Source of the DNA: Acidobacteriota bacterium
GTDB lineage: Bacteria; Acidobacteriota; Terriglobia; 20CM-2-55-15
DNA: 41,557 bases
NCBI GenBank assembly: GCA_022821145.1
Contig: JAJEEE010000075.1
Location: forward strand, 1-41,557
Direction: 5' to 3'
The notes below the pieces were generated by a model that did not search any database, was not told the origin of the DNA, and was given only the letters and a program-made list of their open reading frames with translations. Shown piece by piece: positions 32,347 to 40,537 of the stretch (position 1 is the first letter of the stretch; each line of letters starts with the position of its first letter). Both the position numbers and the translations under genes were made by a program.

Positions 32347-32787
32347 ATGCTCCTGTTCGACACCAACGTCCTGGTATATGCGGCCAACAAGGACTCCGAG
32401 TGGCATCGTAGATGCAGCGAGCGGCTTCGAGAGGCTCGACGCGACCCTGCGCCGACGTTCCTCACCTGGAGCGTCTGTTACGAGTTTCTGCGGGTGACCA
32501 CCCATCCCCGCGTGCTCGGCTCACCGTGGCGGTCCCAGGAAGCGTGTGGGTTCATCGTGGATCTGTTGGCCTCGCCCGGATTCGATCTGCTGGTTGCCAC
32601 GCCGCGGCACGCGGCCGTGTTGGCGCAAACCCTGTCGGAACTGCCCGAGCTTCACGGCAACGTGCTGCACGACGTTCACACTGCCGTGCTCATGCGCGAG
32701 CACGGCGTCAGCCGGATCTGCACGCGCGACTCCGGCTTCGGACGGTTTCCCTTTCTGACGGTCGTCGATCCACTGGACCCAGCCTGA
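32347..32787 (+). CDS. vapC: VapC-type PIN-domain ribonuclease toxin
   Basis: A 146-residue PIN-domain protein. The acidic catalytic residues are present: D5 in LLFDTNVLVYAA, a Glu in SVCYEFLRVTTHP, D in VLHDVHTAVLMREHG and D in CTRDSGFGRFPFL. VapC toxins cut tRNA or rRNA, stopping translation until the antitoxin is restored. The start is immediately after vapB, so the pair is coupled. All key residues are intact, so it is probably functional. Its 3' end overlaps a decayed cytochrome fragment on the other strand, which suggests the pair arrived by insertion. Confidence 0.9.
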   Translation: MLLFDTNVLVYAANKDSEWHRRCSERLREARRDPAPTFLTWSVCYEFLRVTTHPRVLGSPWRSQEACGFIVDLLASPGFDLLVATPRHAAVLAQTLSELPELHGNVLHDVHTAVLMREHGVSRICTRDSGFGRFPFLTVVDPLDPA

Positions 32788-33085
32788 CGGAGCTGTTGGA
32801 TGACCCGCCTCGCGTGCGGAAGGCGATGGAAGTCGCGCTTCCGCTTGACGAGTGCAGCGGGACTCCGGTCACGGTGTCGGTCCCGTCCAGCGCCCGTCCG
32901 TGGTGCAGATACGCCGCCGTGCAGGCGACGCCCCGGATCCGCGCCGTCGTGAACACGTTGTTGGCAATCACGCCGAAACAGGCCGTCTCTGCCAGGTCCG
33001 GCCCCATGGTGTGACGCTTCAGATCGGCGAACAGCGCTGCATGCACGCCTCCGTTCGGGGAATTGCGCGCCGCGCCGCCGATCCG
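32780..33085 (-). pseudogene. Remnant of a di-heme cytochrome c peroxidase-like gene
   Basis: The minus strand encodes about 65 residues (from 33085 to near 32882) that match the C-terminal region of di-heme oxidoreductase/MauG-like proteins: NSPNGGVHAALFADLKRHTMG, then FGVIANNVFTTARIRGVACTAAYLHHGRAL, where the family has T-P-x-L-R-G-V-A-x-T-A-P-Y-L-H-D-G-R-A. After GRALDG the similarity stops and the frame continues as Ser/Arg-rich sequence toward vapC. A stop codon (33086-33088) bounds it upstream and no start or heme-binding CxxCH is present. It is therefore a fragment. It accounts for most of the 334 bp between vapC and larC. Confidence 0.55.
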
Positions 33086-33121
33086 TTACCATGCACGGTT
33101 GCGCCTCCGGTGAGAGACGAC

Positions 33122-34399
33122 GTGAAAACCCTTTATTTTGATTGTTTTTCGGGTATCAGCGGCGACATGACCATCGGCGCCCTCATCGACGCCGGGGTCG
33201 ATTTCGACTACCTGAAGGCGGAGATCGGCAAGCTGCCGGTCGACGGGTTCGAGTTGCGGGCCGGACGCACGGTCCGGGCGAACATAAGCGCCGTGAAGTT
33301 CGACGTCGTCATCGAATCGGATTCCGGCCCCGGGCATTCCGATGCCCACGGCCCCGGGCATTCCAATGCCCACGGTCACGATCACGCCGGCCGGCATGCC
33401 CACGTCCACCGCAAGGCGTCGGAGATCATCGCCATGATCCGCGGCAGCGCGCTGGAACCGGCCGTGCGGCGGCGGGCGACGGCGATCTTCGAGAAGCTGG
33501 CCGTTTCGGAGGGGCGCGTCCACGACCTGCCTCCCGAGGACGTCGAGTTCCACGAGGTGGGCGCCATCGATTCGATCGTCGACGTCGTGGGCGCGGCCAT
33601 CGGGCTGGAAGCCATCGGCGTCGACCGGTTCGCGTGTTCGGCCATCAACGTGGGCGGGGGATTCATCCACTGCCAGCATGGCGTCTATCCCGTCCCGGCG
33701 CCGGCCACGGCGAACCTCCTGGTCGACGCCTCGGTCTACTCGCGTCACGTGGAGAAGGAGCTGGTGACCCCGACCGGCGCCGCCATCCTGGCGGCCACCG
33801 TCGATCGTTTCGGTCCGCTCGACGGGATGACCATCGAGACGATCGGCTACGGCGCCGGCACAAGCGACTTCGGGGAGTTTCCCAACTGTCTCCGGCTTTT
33901 CGTCGGGGATTCCCGTCCGGTGGATGCGCCGTCGGCGGACGATCGGGTCACGGTCATCGAGGCCAACATCGACGACATGAGCGCCGAGGCGCTGGCCTAT
34001 ACCGCCGAGCGGCTTCTGGCCGAAGGCGCGCTCGACGTCGTCACCGTGCCCGCCGTCATGAAGAAGGGGCGGGCAGGGCACCTCGTCCAGGTCCTGGCGC
34101 GGCCCGGCGACGAGACGCGGCTGTCCGGGCTGATGTTCGAGGAAACCACCACCATCGGCGTGCGCATGCGCGAGGCGGCGCGGCGGGCGCTCGACCGCGA
34201 AATTGTCGACGTCGAGGCGGCGGAAACGACCGTCCGGGTGAAGGTCTCCAGCCTCGACGGCCGCGTGGTGAGGGTCAGCCCCGAGTACGACGACTGCGCG
34301 CGCGCCGCCCGGGAGACCGGCCGGCCCTTCGACCAGGTGCGGGACGAAGCGGTGCGGAACTACAGGAAGGCGATCGAGGAAAGGAAATCCGATGGCTGA
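33122..34399 (+). CDS. larC: LarC, nickel insertion protein for the pincer-nickel cofactor
   Basis: A 425-residue protein starting at GTG 33122 with MKTLYFDCFSGISGDMTIGALIDAG, the family N terminus. LarC inserts Ni into the pyridinium thiocarboxylate nucleotide to make the cofactor of lactate racemase-type enzymes, using CTP. Other family segments are EDVEFHEVGAIDSIVDVVGAAIGLE, GVYPVPAPATANLL, TPTGAAILAA and IEANIDDMSAEALAYTAERLL. Between residues 68 and 95 is a His-rich loop (HSDAHG, HSNAHG, HDHAGRHAHVH), a plausible Ni store. The full-length protein is in one frame, unlike the frameshifted L. plantarum version. LarA, LarB and LarE genes are absent from the window. It overlaps metG by eight bases. 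Confidence 0.93.
   Translation: MKTLYFDCFSGISGDMTIGALIDAGVDFDYLKAEIGKLPVDGFELRAGRTVRANISAVKFDVVIESDSGPGHSDAHGPGHSNAHGHDHAGRHAHVHRKASEIIAMIRGSALEPAVRRRATAIFEKLAVSEGRVHDLPPEDVEFHEVGAIDSIVDVVGAAIGLEAIGVDRFACSAINVGGGFIHCQHGVYPVPAPATANLLVDASVYSRHVEKELVTPTGAAILAATVDRFGPLDGMTIETIGYGAGTSDFGEFPNCLRLFVGDSRPVDAPSADDRVTVIEANIDDMSAEALAYTAERLLAEGALDVVTVPAVMKKGRAGHLVQVLARPGDETRLSGLMFEETTTIGVRMREAARRALDREIVDVEAAETTVRVKVSSLDGRVVRVSPEYDDCARAARETGRPFDQVRDEAVRNYRKAIEERKSDG
33326..33373 (+). repeat. Two 24-bp tandem repeats encoding the LarC His-rich loop
   Basis: Units 33326-33349 and 33350-33373 differ at one base. Each contains an inverted repeat GGGCAT-N4-ATGCCC able to form a 6-bp hairpin. They encode G-P-G-H-S-D/N-A-H, so duplication of the unit doubles the His content. 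Confidence 0.85.
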
Positions 34400-36317
34400 A
34401 ACGTTCTACATGACGACGCCGCTCTACTACGTCAACGCGCCGCCGCACCTGGGCGGCGCCTACACGACGATCGTCTGCGACACGATCGCGCGCTACAAGC
34501 GCATGATGGGATTTGACGTCCGGTTCCTGACCGGAACGGACGAGCACGGGCAGAAGATCCAGCGGTCGGCGCGCGAGCAGGGAATCGCGCCCAAGTCGCT
34601 GGCCGACCGGGTCCACGCGCAGTACGAGGACCTGTGGCGGAGCTACGGGATCCGGAACGATCTGTGGATCCGGACGACCGAGGAGCGGCACTACCGGGCC
34701 GTCCAGGAGATCTACCGGAGGGTCCGCGAGAACGGCTTCATCTACAAGGACGAGTACCGCGGGTGGTACTGCGTGTCGTGCGAGGCGTATGCGCCCGGAA
34801 GCGGCGGCGACACGCCGGCGCCGTGCCCGGACTGCGGCCGAGAAACGGAATGGTTCTCCGAGGAGAGCTACTTCTTCAAGCTGTCCGAGTTCCAGGACCG
34901 GCTCCTCGCCCACTACCGGGACCATCCCGATTTCATCCGGCCCGAAACCCGCCGCAACGAGGTGGTGTCGTTCGTCGAGGGCGGCTTGCGCGACCTCTCC
35001 ATCAGCCGGAAAACCCTGGAGTGGGGCGTGCCGCTGCCCGACGACGCGGAACACGTCTTTTACGTCTGGTTCGACGCGCTTACCGGCTACATCAGCGGTC
35101 TCGGCTTCGCCTCCGACACGGACCGGTTCGAAAAGTACTGGCCGGCCGACGCGCACGTCGTGGGCAAGGACATCCTGCGTTTCCACGCCGTCTACTGGCC
35201 GGCGTTCCTGATGGCGGCGGACGTGCCCGCGCCCAAGTCCATCGTCAGCCACGGCTGGTGGCTGTTCAAGGACGAGAAGATGTCCAAGTCGCGGGGCAAC
35301 GTGTTCTCTCCCGCCCTGCTGCGGGACGTGATCGGAGTCGAGACGCTCCGGTACTTCCTGCTGCGCGAGATGGTGTTCGGCCAGGACTGCAACCTGAGCA
35401 TCGCGAGCATCGTCGAACGATCCAACAGCGACCTGGCCAACGGCCTGGGCAACCTGTTGAGCCGCACCGTGGCCATGGTCGGCAAGTACCGGGACGGCGT
35501 CGTCCCCGCCCCCGGGCGCGCCGACGGGGACGCGGACGTGCGCGACACGGCGGCCCGGGTGATCGCCGACTACGTCGCGAACTTCGACGCGTACCGGTTC
35601 TCGCGCGCCCTGGAGAACGTCTGGGAGCTGATCGCCAGGGTCAACAAGTACATCGTCGAAAACCAGCCGTGGGCGATCGCGCGCAAGCAGGAGGAAGCCC
35701 CGCGCCTGGACAGCGTGCTGTTCCATTGCTCCGAGGCCCTGCGTCTCACGGCGGCGCTTCTGGCGCCCGTGATGCCCGAGACGGCGCGCGCGGTCTGGAC
35801 GCAGTTGGGCCTGGAGGGCGATGTCGCCGACGTCCGGCTCGACGGGCTGGCGTGGAGCGAGTCGCCGATGGCCGGACGCCGGCTCGCGGGCGGCGACGTG
35901 CTGTTCCCCAGGGTCGACGCCAAGGCCGTCTACGCGAAGCTCGAGGCGGAACTCGCCGCTTCCGCGCCGCCGGAGGCCGAGCTGGCGCCGACGATCGGGA
36001 TCGACGACTTCGCGAAGGTGGATCTGCGGACGGCGACCGTGATCGAGGCCGAACCCGTCCCGGGCGCCGACAAGCTGCTGCGGCTGGTCCTCGACCTGGG
36101 ATTCGAGACGCGCCAGGTGCTGGCCGGCATCGCGAAGTACTATGCGCCCGAGACGCTCGTCGGCCGGAAGGTGGTCGTGGTCGCCAACCTCCAGCCCCGC
36201 AGGATGCGCGGCCTGGAATCGAACGGGATGGTCGTGGCCGCCTCGGTCGGCCCCGACGATACGCCCGTCCTGGTCGGGTTCGACCAGGACGTGCCCGACG
36301 GGGCGCGGCTGCGTTAG
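34392..36317 (+). CDS. metG: Methionyl-tRNA synthetase with C-terminal tRNA-binding domain
   Basis: A 641-residue class I synthetase charging tRNA-Met. The HIGH-equivalent is HLGG in NAPPHLGGAYTTI (a His to Gly change at the fourth position that also occurs in other MetRS). The zinc knuckle has CVSC and CPDC, and the KMSKS loop is intact in FKDEKMSKSRGNVFSP. WFDALTGYISGLG is typical of MetRS. The last 110 residues (from IGIDDFAKVDLRTATVIEAE) form an EMAP/Arc1p-type tRNA-binding domain with LPRRMRG-like NLQPRRMRGLESNGMV. The ATG lies within the last codons of larC, with AAGGAAA just upstream, so it may be translated by coupling to larC. Confidence 0.96.
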   Translation: MAETFYMTTPLYYVNAPPHLGGAYTTIVCDTIARYKRMMGFDVRFLTGTDEHGQKIQRSAREQGIAPKSLADRVHAQYEDLWRSYGIRNDLWIRTTEERHYRAVQEIYRRVRENGFIYKDEYRGWYCVSCEAYAPGSGGDTPAPCPDCGRETEWFSEESYFFKLSEFQDRLLAHYRDHPDFIRPETRRNEVVSFVEGGLRDLSISRKTLEWGVPLPDDAEHVFYVWFDALTGYISGLGFASDTDRFEKYWPADAHVVGKDILRFHAVYWPAFLMAADVPAPKSIVSHGWWLFKDEKMSKSRGNVFSPALLRDVIGVETLRYFLLREMVFGQDCNLSIASIVERSNSDLANGLGNLLSRTVAMVGKYRDGVVPAPGRADGDADVRDTAARVIADYVANFDAYRFSRALENVWELIARVNKYIVENQPWAIARKQEEAPRLDSVLFHCSEALRLTAALLAPVMPETARAVWTQLGLEGDVADVRLDGLAWSESPMAGRRLAGGDVLFPRVDAKAVYAKLEAELAASAPPEAELAPTIGIDDFAKVDLRTATVIEAEPVPGADKLLRLVLDLGFETRQVLAGIAKYYAPETLVGRKVVVVANLQPRRMRGLESNGMVVAASVGPDDTPVLVGFDQDVPDGARLR

Positions 36318-36403
36318 TCGACGCGCGCTGGTGGGTCCATGACGGAACGACGACCGTCTACTATGATGAATCCGCCCATCGATTCCAGGCAGGCGGGAAT
36401 CGC

Positions 36404-37246
36404 GTGAGACCCCGTCCGGAAATCCTGGATCGCCGTCAATGGATGGCCGCCGCCGGCGGTTTCCTCTTCGCCGCGCGCGGCCGCGCGCAGGCGCCGCTGT
36501 TTCCGCTGCGGACGACGGGCCTGGACCACCTGTCGATCACGGTGCCGGACTCGGCCGCGGCCGCCGCGTTCTACGGCCGGATCTTCGACCCGCAGGTGTT
36601 CCGAGAGCGGACGGGCGTCCAGCGTTACTACGTCCGGTTGGGCGCCGCGTACCTGGCGTTCGGCCCGCGGGAGGGCGTGACGCCGTTCATCGACCACATC
36701 GCGGCCGCGGTAATCGACTTCGTCGAGGACGACTTCGGCGGTCCGGCCATACAGGACCAGATCCGCAACGCCGGACTGACCTCGCCCGGCGGCGTCCTGC
36801 CGATGATGTCCGACCCCGACGGCTTGCGGCTGCAACTCGTCAACGCGACGCACGGCCTGTTCGACACGCTGATGCCCGGCGGGCGGGTGACGATCGATCC
36901 GCCCGTGCTCGTCCCGACGGGACTGGCCGACATCACGGTGTCCGTCTCGGACCTGGAGCGGTCCGTGGCGCATTACCGCACGCTCTTCGGGCCGGAATCC
37001 TCGCGCGACCCGGAGACGGGGCGCGTCTGGTTCCGGCTGGCCGACTCACGACTGGGTCTGGTGGCGGCGCTCCCGGGGCAGAGCCCGTCGTTTTCCGGAT
37101 ACCGCGTGCGCGCCGCGGGATTCGACCGCGCCGAAGCGATTCGAAGGCTGTCCGACCTGGGCATCGACGCGGAGCCGGGGAGCGGGGCCGGCGCGCTGCG
37201 GTTCGCCGACCTTCACGGCCTGCCGGTCGAAGTCGTCGGCGCGTGA
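36404..37246 (+). CDS. VOC/glyoxalase-superfamily protein with Tat-like signal
   Basis: A 280-residue protein starting at GTG 36404. Its N terminus has a twin-arginine-type signal, LDRRQWMAAAGGFLFAARGRAQA, so the folded protein is probably exported to the periplasm. Two VOC (beta-alpha-beta-beta-beta) modules follow: LDHLSITVPDSAAAAAFYGRIFD at about residue 45 with ending SDPDGLRLQLVNA, and ADITVSVSDLERSVAHYRTLFGPES at about 178 with a C-terminal FADLHGLPVEVVGA. The two modules would form one metal site as in glyoxalase or extradiol-type enzymes. The first has H in LDHLSI and a later Glu is not obvious, so enzymatic activity is uncertain. It lies 86 bp after metG and could share its transcript. 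Confidence 0.82.
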   Translation: MRPRPEILDRRQWMAAAGGFLFAARGRAQAPLFPLRTTGLDHLSITVPDSAAAAAFYGRIFDPQVFRERTGVQRYYVRLGAAYLAFGPREGVTPFIDHIAAAVIDFVEDDFGGPAIQDQIRNAGLTSPGGVLPMMSDPDGLRLQLVNATHGLFDTLMPGGRVTIDPPVLVPTGLADITVSVSDLERSVAHYRTLFGPESSRDPETGRVWFRLADSRLGLVAALPGQSPSFSGYRVRAAGFDRAEAIRRLSDLGIDAEPGSGAGALRFADLHGLPVEVVGA

Positions 37247-37906
37247 ACGGCCCATGGTACCGCCTTAACGAGTAGCCCGAACCCGATTCCTCGCGATGGT
37301 GCGGCTGAACCGCCATCCAACCTCCGTCTGACTCCGGGACAGCCCCGGGATCGGACTTCGGCGTACACCGTCGAAGCCAGATTCGATAGTTCTCAAGCCG
37401 CTTCGAATCCCCCGTCGAATCCCGCTCTACGAGCCGGCGTTCTCAAGACCTTAACGCTCGTCTACAGACCGGTGCGGCGGCGATTCGATCCAGTCATCGG
37501 CGACTTGGAGACAGCCGACAGGACGCACAGCATCGCCCGCGCGACGCCCATCAGCGTGTAGGACGGAATCGGGTCCGGCGACAAGCCCGGCACCCCGCAC
37601 GTAGTCGGGCAGGTCCGCGAGCCGGACCGGCCCCCGGGGCATTCCCGAAGTGCGCGAACAGCCAGCCGCCGTCCGTTCGACCAGGCGGCCGAAGGGACGG
37701 ACCGCTCCGAGCCGCCGGACACGGCGTGTTCATGATTTTTTATCGCGATATTGTCATGTTTCTGATCGCTGTAGTCGTCAAAATATCGTGTTTATTATGA
37801 GAGGCTTATGGCGCTCGTTGCCATAACGGGATAGAGAGTCGACATGCGAGACGAATATCGCATCGATGGGTCTCGTGGACCGAGGAAAAGGCGAAAGGAG
37901 AACACC
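37247..37906. other. Low gene-density region before the subtilase gene
   Basis: No convincing gene is seen in 660 bases. The minus strand between about 37451 and 37735 shows protein-like stretches split between two frames (TDGGWLFAHFGNAPG, then GPVRLADLPDYVRGAGLVAGPDS), possibly a decayed gene of unknown family. From about 37730 to 37830 base composition turns AT-rich, unlike its surroundings, and holds the upstream region of the subtilase gene. Confidence 0.5.
37806..37826. promoter_or_regulatory. Perfect inverted repeat upstream of the subtilase gene
   Basis: TTATGGC (37806-37812) and GCCATAA (37820-37826) are exact complements separated by 7 bases, about 80 bp before the start of the protease gene and at the edge of the AT-rich tract. 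It could be an operator for a dimeric regulator or a leader hairpin. Confidence 0.35.
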
Positions 37907-40537
37907 ATGTCGATTCCGTCTGGAGTTCTAACGGTCACAGCGGTGCTGACTTTAGCGTCAGGCGCCATGGGAAGTGCCGCTGCTGCGCGTCAGAATCCGC
38001 CGCCGAACGATTCGTTTTCGACCGCGACGGCTCTTTCCGGGGCGCGGGGAAGCACAACGGGCAGCAATGTCGGAGCCACGGACGAGACGGATGAGCCGGG
38101 CTCCGGGTCCGCTTCCGTCTGGTGGCAATGGCGAGCTCCCTCGACGGGTTCGGTCACCATCGACACGGATGGCAGCGACTTCGACACGATCTTGGGTGTG
38201 TACACCGGCGCAGCGGTCGGTGCGCTGACGCAACTGGCGGAGAATGACGACGCCGAGGGCGACGCCGAGGGCGAACTCGAGGACGACGGCGAGGACATCG
38301 GGCTTGCAAGCCGCGTGACGCTGAACGTGACGGCCGGGACGCTCTACAGCTTGCGGGTCGCGGGTTTTTCCGGCGCCACGGGAGCCATAGTCCTCAATTG
38401 GCAAATCGCGTCGACTCCCGGCGAATACACCATCCCGGAACAACCAACCCTGACCTATCCCAGGGCCGGCTCCGAGTTGGACGACATGATCGCCAGAGTG
38501 GCGAACGGCGAAATCTCGGCCGAGGCCGCAGCCGCGGAAGCCCCCCTGTCTCGGGGAAACGCGGTGGGGGTGACGCTCCAACTGTCCGGCAACGTGGCCG
38601 CGGTGGCGACGTTCCTGCAAAACAACGGCGTCACGCCCGACAACCAGGGCGACGACTACATCGAAGCGTTCGTGCCGATTCAGCTCCTGGGGGCTCTCTC
38701 GCAACAGTCCGGAGTTCTCCGGATGCGGATGATTCAGCCGCCGCAGCCGGACCAGATGGGAGTTGCCGGCAACGGACCTGCGGTCCACGGTTCGCCTGCA
38801 TGGAACAGCGCGATGTTCACAGGCGACCAAGTCAAAGTCGGAGTCATCGACGCCGGATTCACAGGTTTCAGTGCACTGATGGGAACCGAGCTGCCATCGA
38901 TCGTAAATCGTCGGTGTTATACGGGGCTCGGCGTCCACACCACCAACCTGGCGGATTGCGCAACAGACATTCACGGCACGTGGGTTGCGGAATCTCTCAT
39001 GGACATCGCCCCCGATGTGGACTTGTACATCGCCAATCCACGGTCGAGAGCCGACCTGCGAGCCGTGGTCGAGTGGATGGCCGGACAAGGCGTCCAGGTG
39101 ATCAACTACTCGATGTCTTGGACGTTCGACGGTCCCGGCGACGGCACTTCTCCAGACAGTGTCAGCCCGCTGAACACGGTCGATTACGCCGTGAATCAGG
39201 GAATCGTCTGGGTGAACAGTGCGGCGAATAGCGGTGAACTGACCTGGTTCACAAGTAATCCGTCCCTCCTCCGCTACACCAATCTCATCCGTTTCGACGC
39301 TTCGGACATCGGGAACGCCGTAACCGTGGGACAGAACCGGCCACTTCAGTTCGAACTGAGGTGGGACGGTGACTGGACGAACGGAGCGGCCATCGATCTT
39401 GACCTGTGTATCGGCGATCCGACCACCGGAACGATCCTCAAATGCACTGCCAACCCGCAAGTCGGTGTGGCTGGACAAGTTCCATACGAAAGATTGTGGT
39501 TCGTGGCTCCGAGCGCCGGAGACTATGAATTGTTGATAGTGCACCGGAGCGGCCCTCAGCCGAGCTGGATTCAGCTGACGAACTGGAAATATCGCCTGGA
39601 GCACCGCACCGCGAACGGCAGCATCGGCAGTCCCGCGGAAAGCTCCAACACGGGCATGCTGGCGGTGGGCGCGGCCAGTTGGAACCATGTCAATACGATA
39701 GACGCGTACAGCAGCCAGGGGCCGACCCCTGACGGCCGCGTCAAGCCCGACGTGGTGGCGGCGGCTTGTGGCAGCACGGCGACTTCGCCCAATTACCCGT
39801 TTTGCGGAACCAGCCAGTCGTCGCCCCACGTCGCCGGGATGGCGGCGCTGGTGCGCCAGCGTTTCCCGACGGCCACCCCCGCGCAGGTCGCCGCCTATCT
39901 GAAGGAGAACGCCGAGCAGCGCGTCGGCAGCCCGGATCCCAACAACACATGGGGCCACGGCTTCGCCGTCCTTCCGCCGATCTCAGCCCACACCATGACT
40001 TGCACCAACGGCACGACCGTGCCCGATCCGCTCGACAACCCTGGCCTCGTGCGGGACTGCGAAGCGCTTCTGGCCTCGCGGGACCCGCTGCGGGGGAGCG
40101 CCAGCCTGAACTGGGGCGCCAATCTTCCCGTCACCCAGTGGGAAGGAGTCGGGCTATCAGGCGATCGGCAACGTGTGCAATCCGTGTTTTTCCACACCAA
40201 AGGACTAACCGGGATCATTCCTCCTCAACTCGGCAACCTCACCAATCTTCGGACGCTGAGTCTCATAAACAACCAACTGACGGGGAACATTCCTGACCAC
40301 GGCTGTCCGGTTAAGGGTTTACAGGCGCCTCGTAACAGATTGAAAAGAGCGGACATAGATACGATTTCTGGATTTATCGATTTGAATTCGCCGGAGGCGA
40401 TTTTGGGCTGTGAGGGGCCGTGGGCCATGGTACGACGCATGAATGAACACCGGCCAGACCGTCTTCTCGCAGGTCATGGAACACGTGCCGCGATACGAAT
40501 TCCGCAAGTGCGTAGCCCGATACAAGGGCGATTATAG
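37907..40537 (+). CDS. Secreted subtilisin-like serine protease with LRR tail, truncated by IS4-family insertion
   Basis: The ATG at 37907 has AAAGGAG 6 bases before it. Residues 1-28 are a signal peptide. A PPC-like beta-domain (about 33-170) starts NDSFSTATAL and includes VWWQWRAPSTGSVTIDTDGSDFDTILGVYTG. The S8 domain has D315 (VGVIDAGFTG), H356 (DIHGTWVAESL), the oxyanion Asn in NSAANSG (about 441) and S636 (CGTSQSSPHVAGMAAL); a jelly-roll insert lies before the serine. A leucine-rich segment follows: DCEALLASRDPLRGSASLNW, WEGV, then LTGIIPPQLGNLTNLRTLSLINNQLTGNIP. After this Pro (base 40294) the frame runs 80 residues through the IS and ends at 40537. The protease is complete, but its LRR domain is lost. 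Confidence 0.88.
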   Translation: MSIPSGVLTVTAVLTLASGAMGSAAAARQNPPPNDSFSTATALSGARGSTTGSNVGATDETDEPGSGSASVWWQWRAPSTGSVTIDTDGSDFDTILGVYTGAAVGALTQLAENDDAEGDAEGELEDDGEDIGLASRVTLNVTAGTLYSLRVAGFSGATGAIVLNWQIASTPGEYTIPEQPTLTYPRAGSELDDMIARVANGEISAEAAAAEAPLSRGNAVGVTLQLSGNVAAVATFLQNNGVTPDNQGDDYIEAFVPIQLLGALSQQSGVLRMRMIQPPQPDQMGVAGNGPAVHGSPAWNSAMFTGDQVKVGVIDAGFTGFSALMGTELPSIVNRRCYTGLGVHTTNLADCATDIHGTWVAESLMDIAPDVDLYIANPRSRADLRAVVEWMAGQGVQVINYSMSWTFDGPGDGTSPDSVSPLNTVDYAVNQGIVWVNSAANSGELTWFTSNPSLLRYTNLIRFDASDIGNAVTVGQNRPLQFELRWDGDWTNGAAIDLDLCIGDPTTGTILKCTANPQVGVAGQVPYERLWFVAPSAGDYELLIVHRSGPQPSWIQLTNWKYRLEHRTANGSIGSPAESSNTGMLAVGAASWNHVNTIDAYSSQGPTPDGRVKPDVVAAACGSTATSPNYPFCGTSQSSPHVAGMAALVRQRFPTATPAQVAAYLKENAEQRVGSPDPNNTWGHGFAVLPPISAHTMTCTNGTTVPDPLDNPGLVRDCEALLASRDPLRGSASLNWGANLPVTQWEGVGLSGDRQRVQSVFFHTKGLTGIIPPQLGNLTNLRTLSLINNQLTGNIPDHGCPVKGLQAPRNRLKRADIDTISGFIDLNSPEAILGCEGPWAMVRRMNEHRPDRLLAGHGTRAAIRIPQVRSPIQGRL

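Noticed and set aside
34392-36317. HLGG in place of HIGH in MetG as a sign of inactivation
   Set aside because: The variant at the last position is known among methionyl-tRNA synthetases, and KMSKS, the zinc knuckle and the remaining domains are intact.
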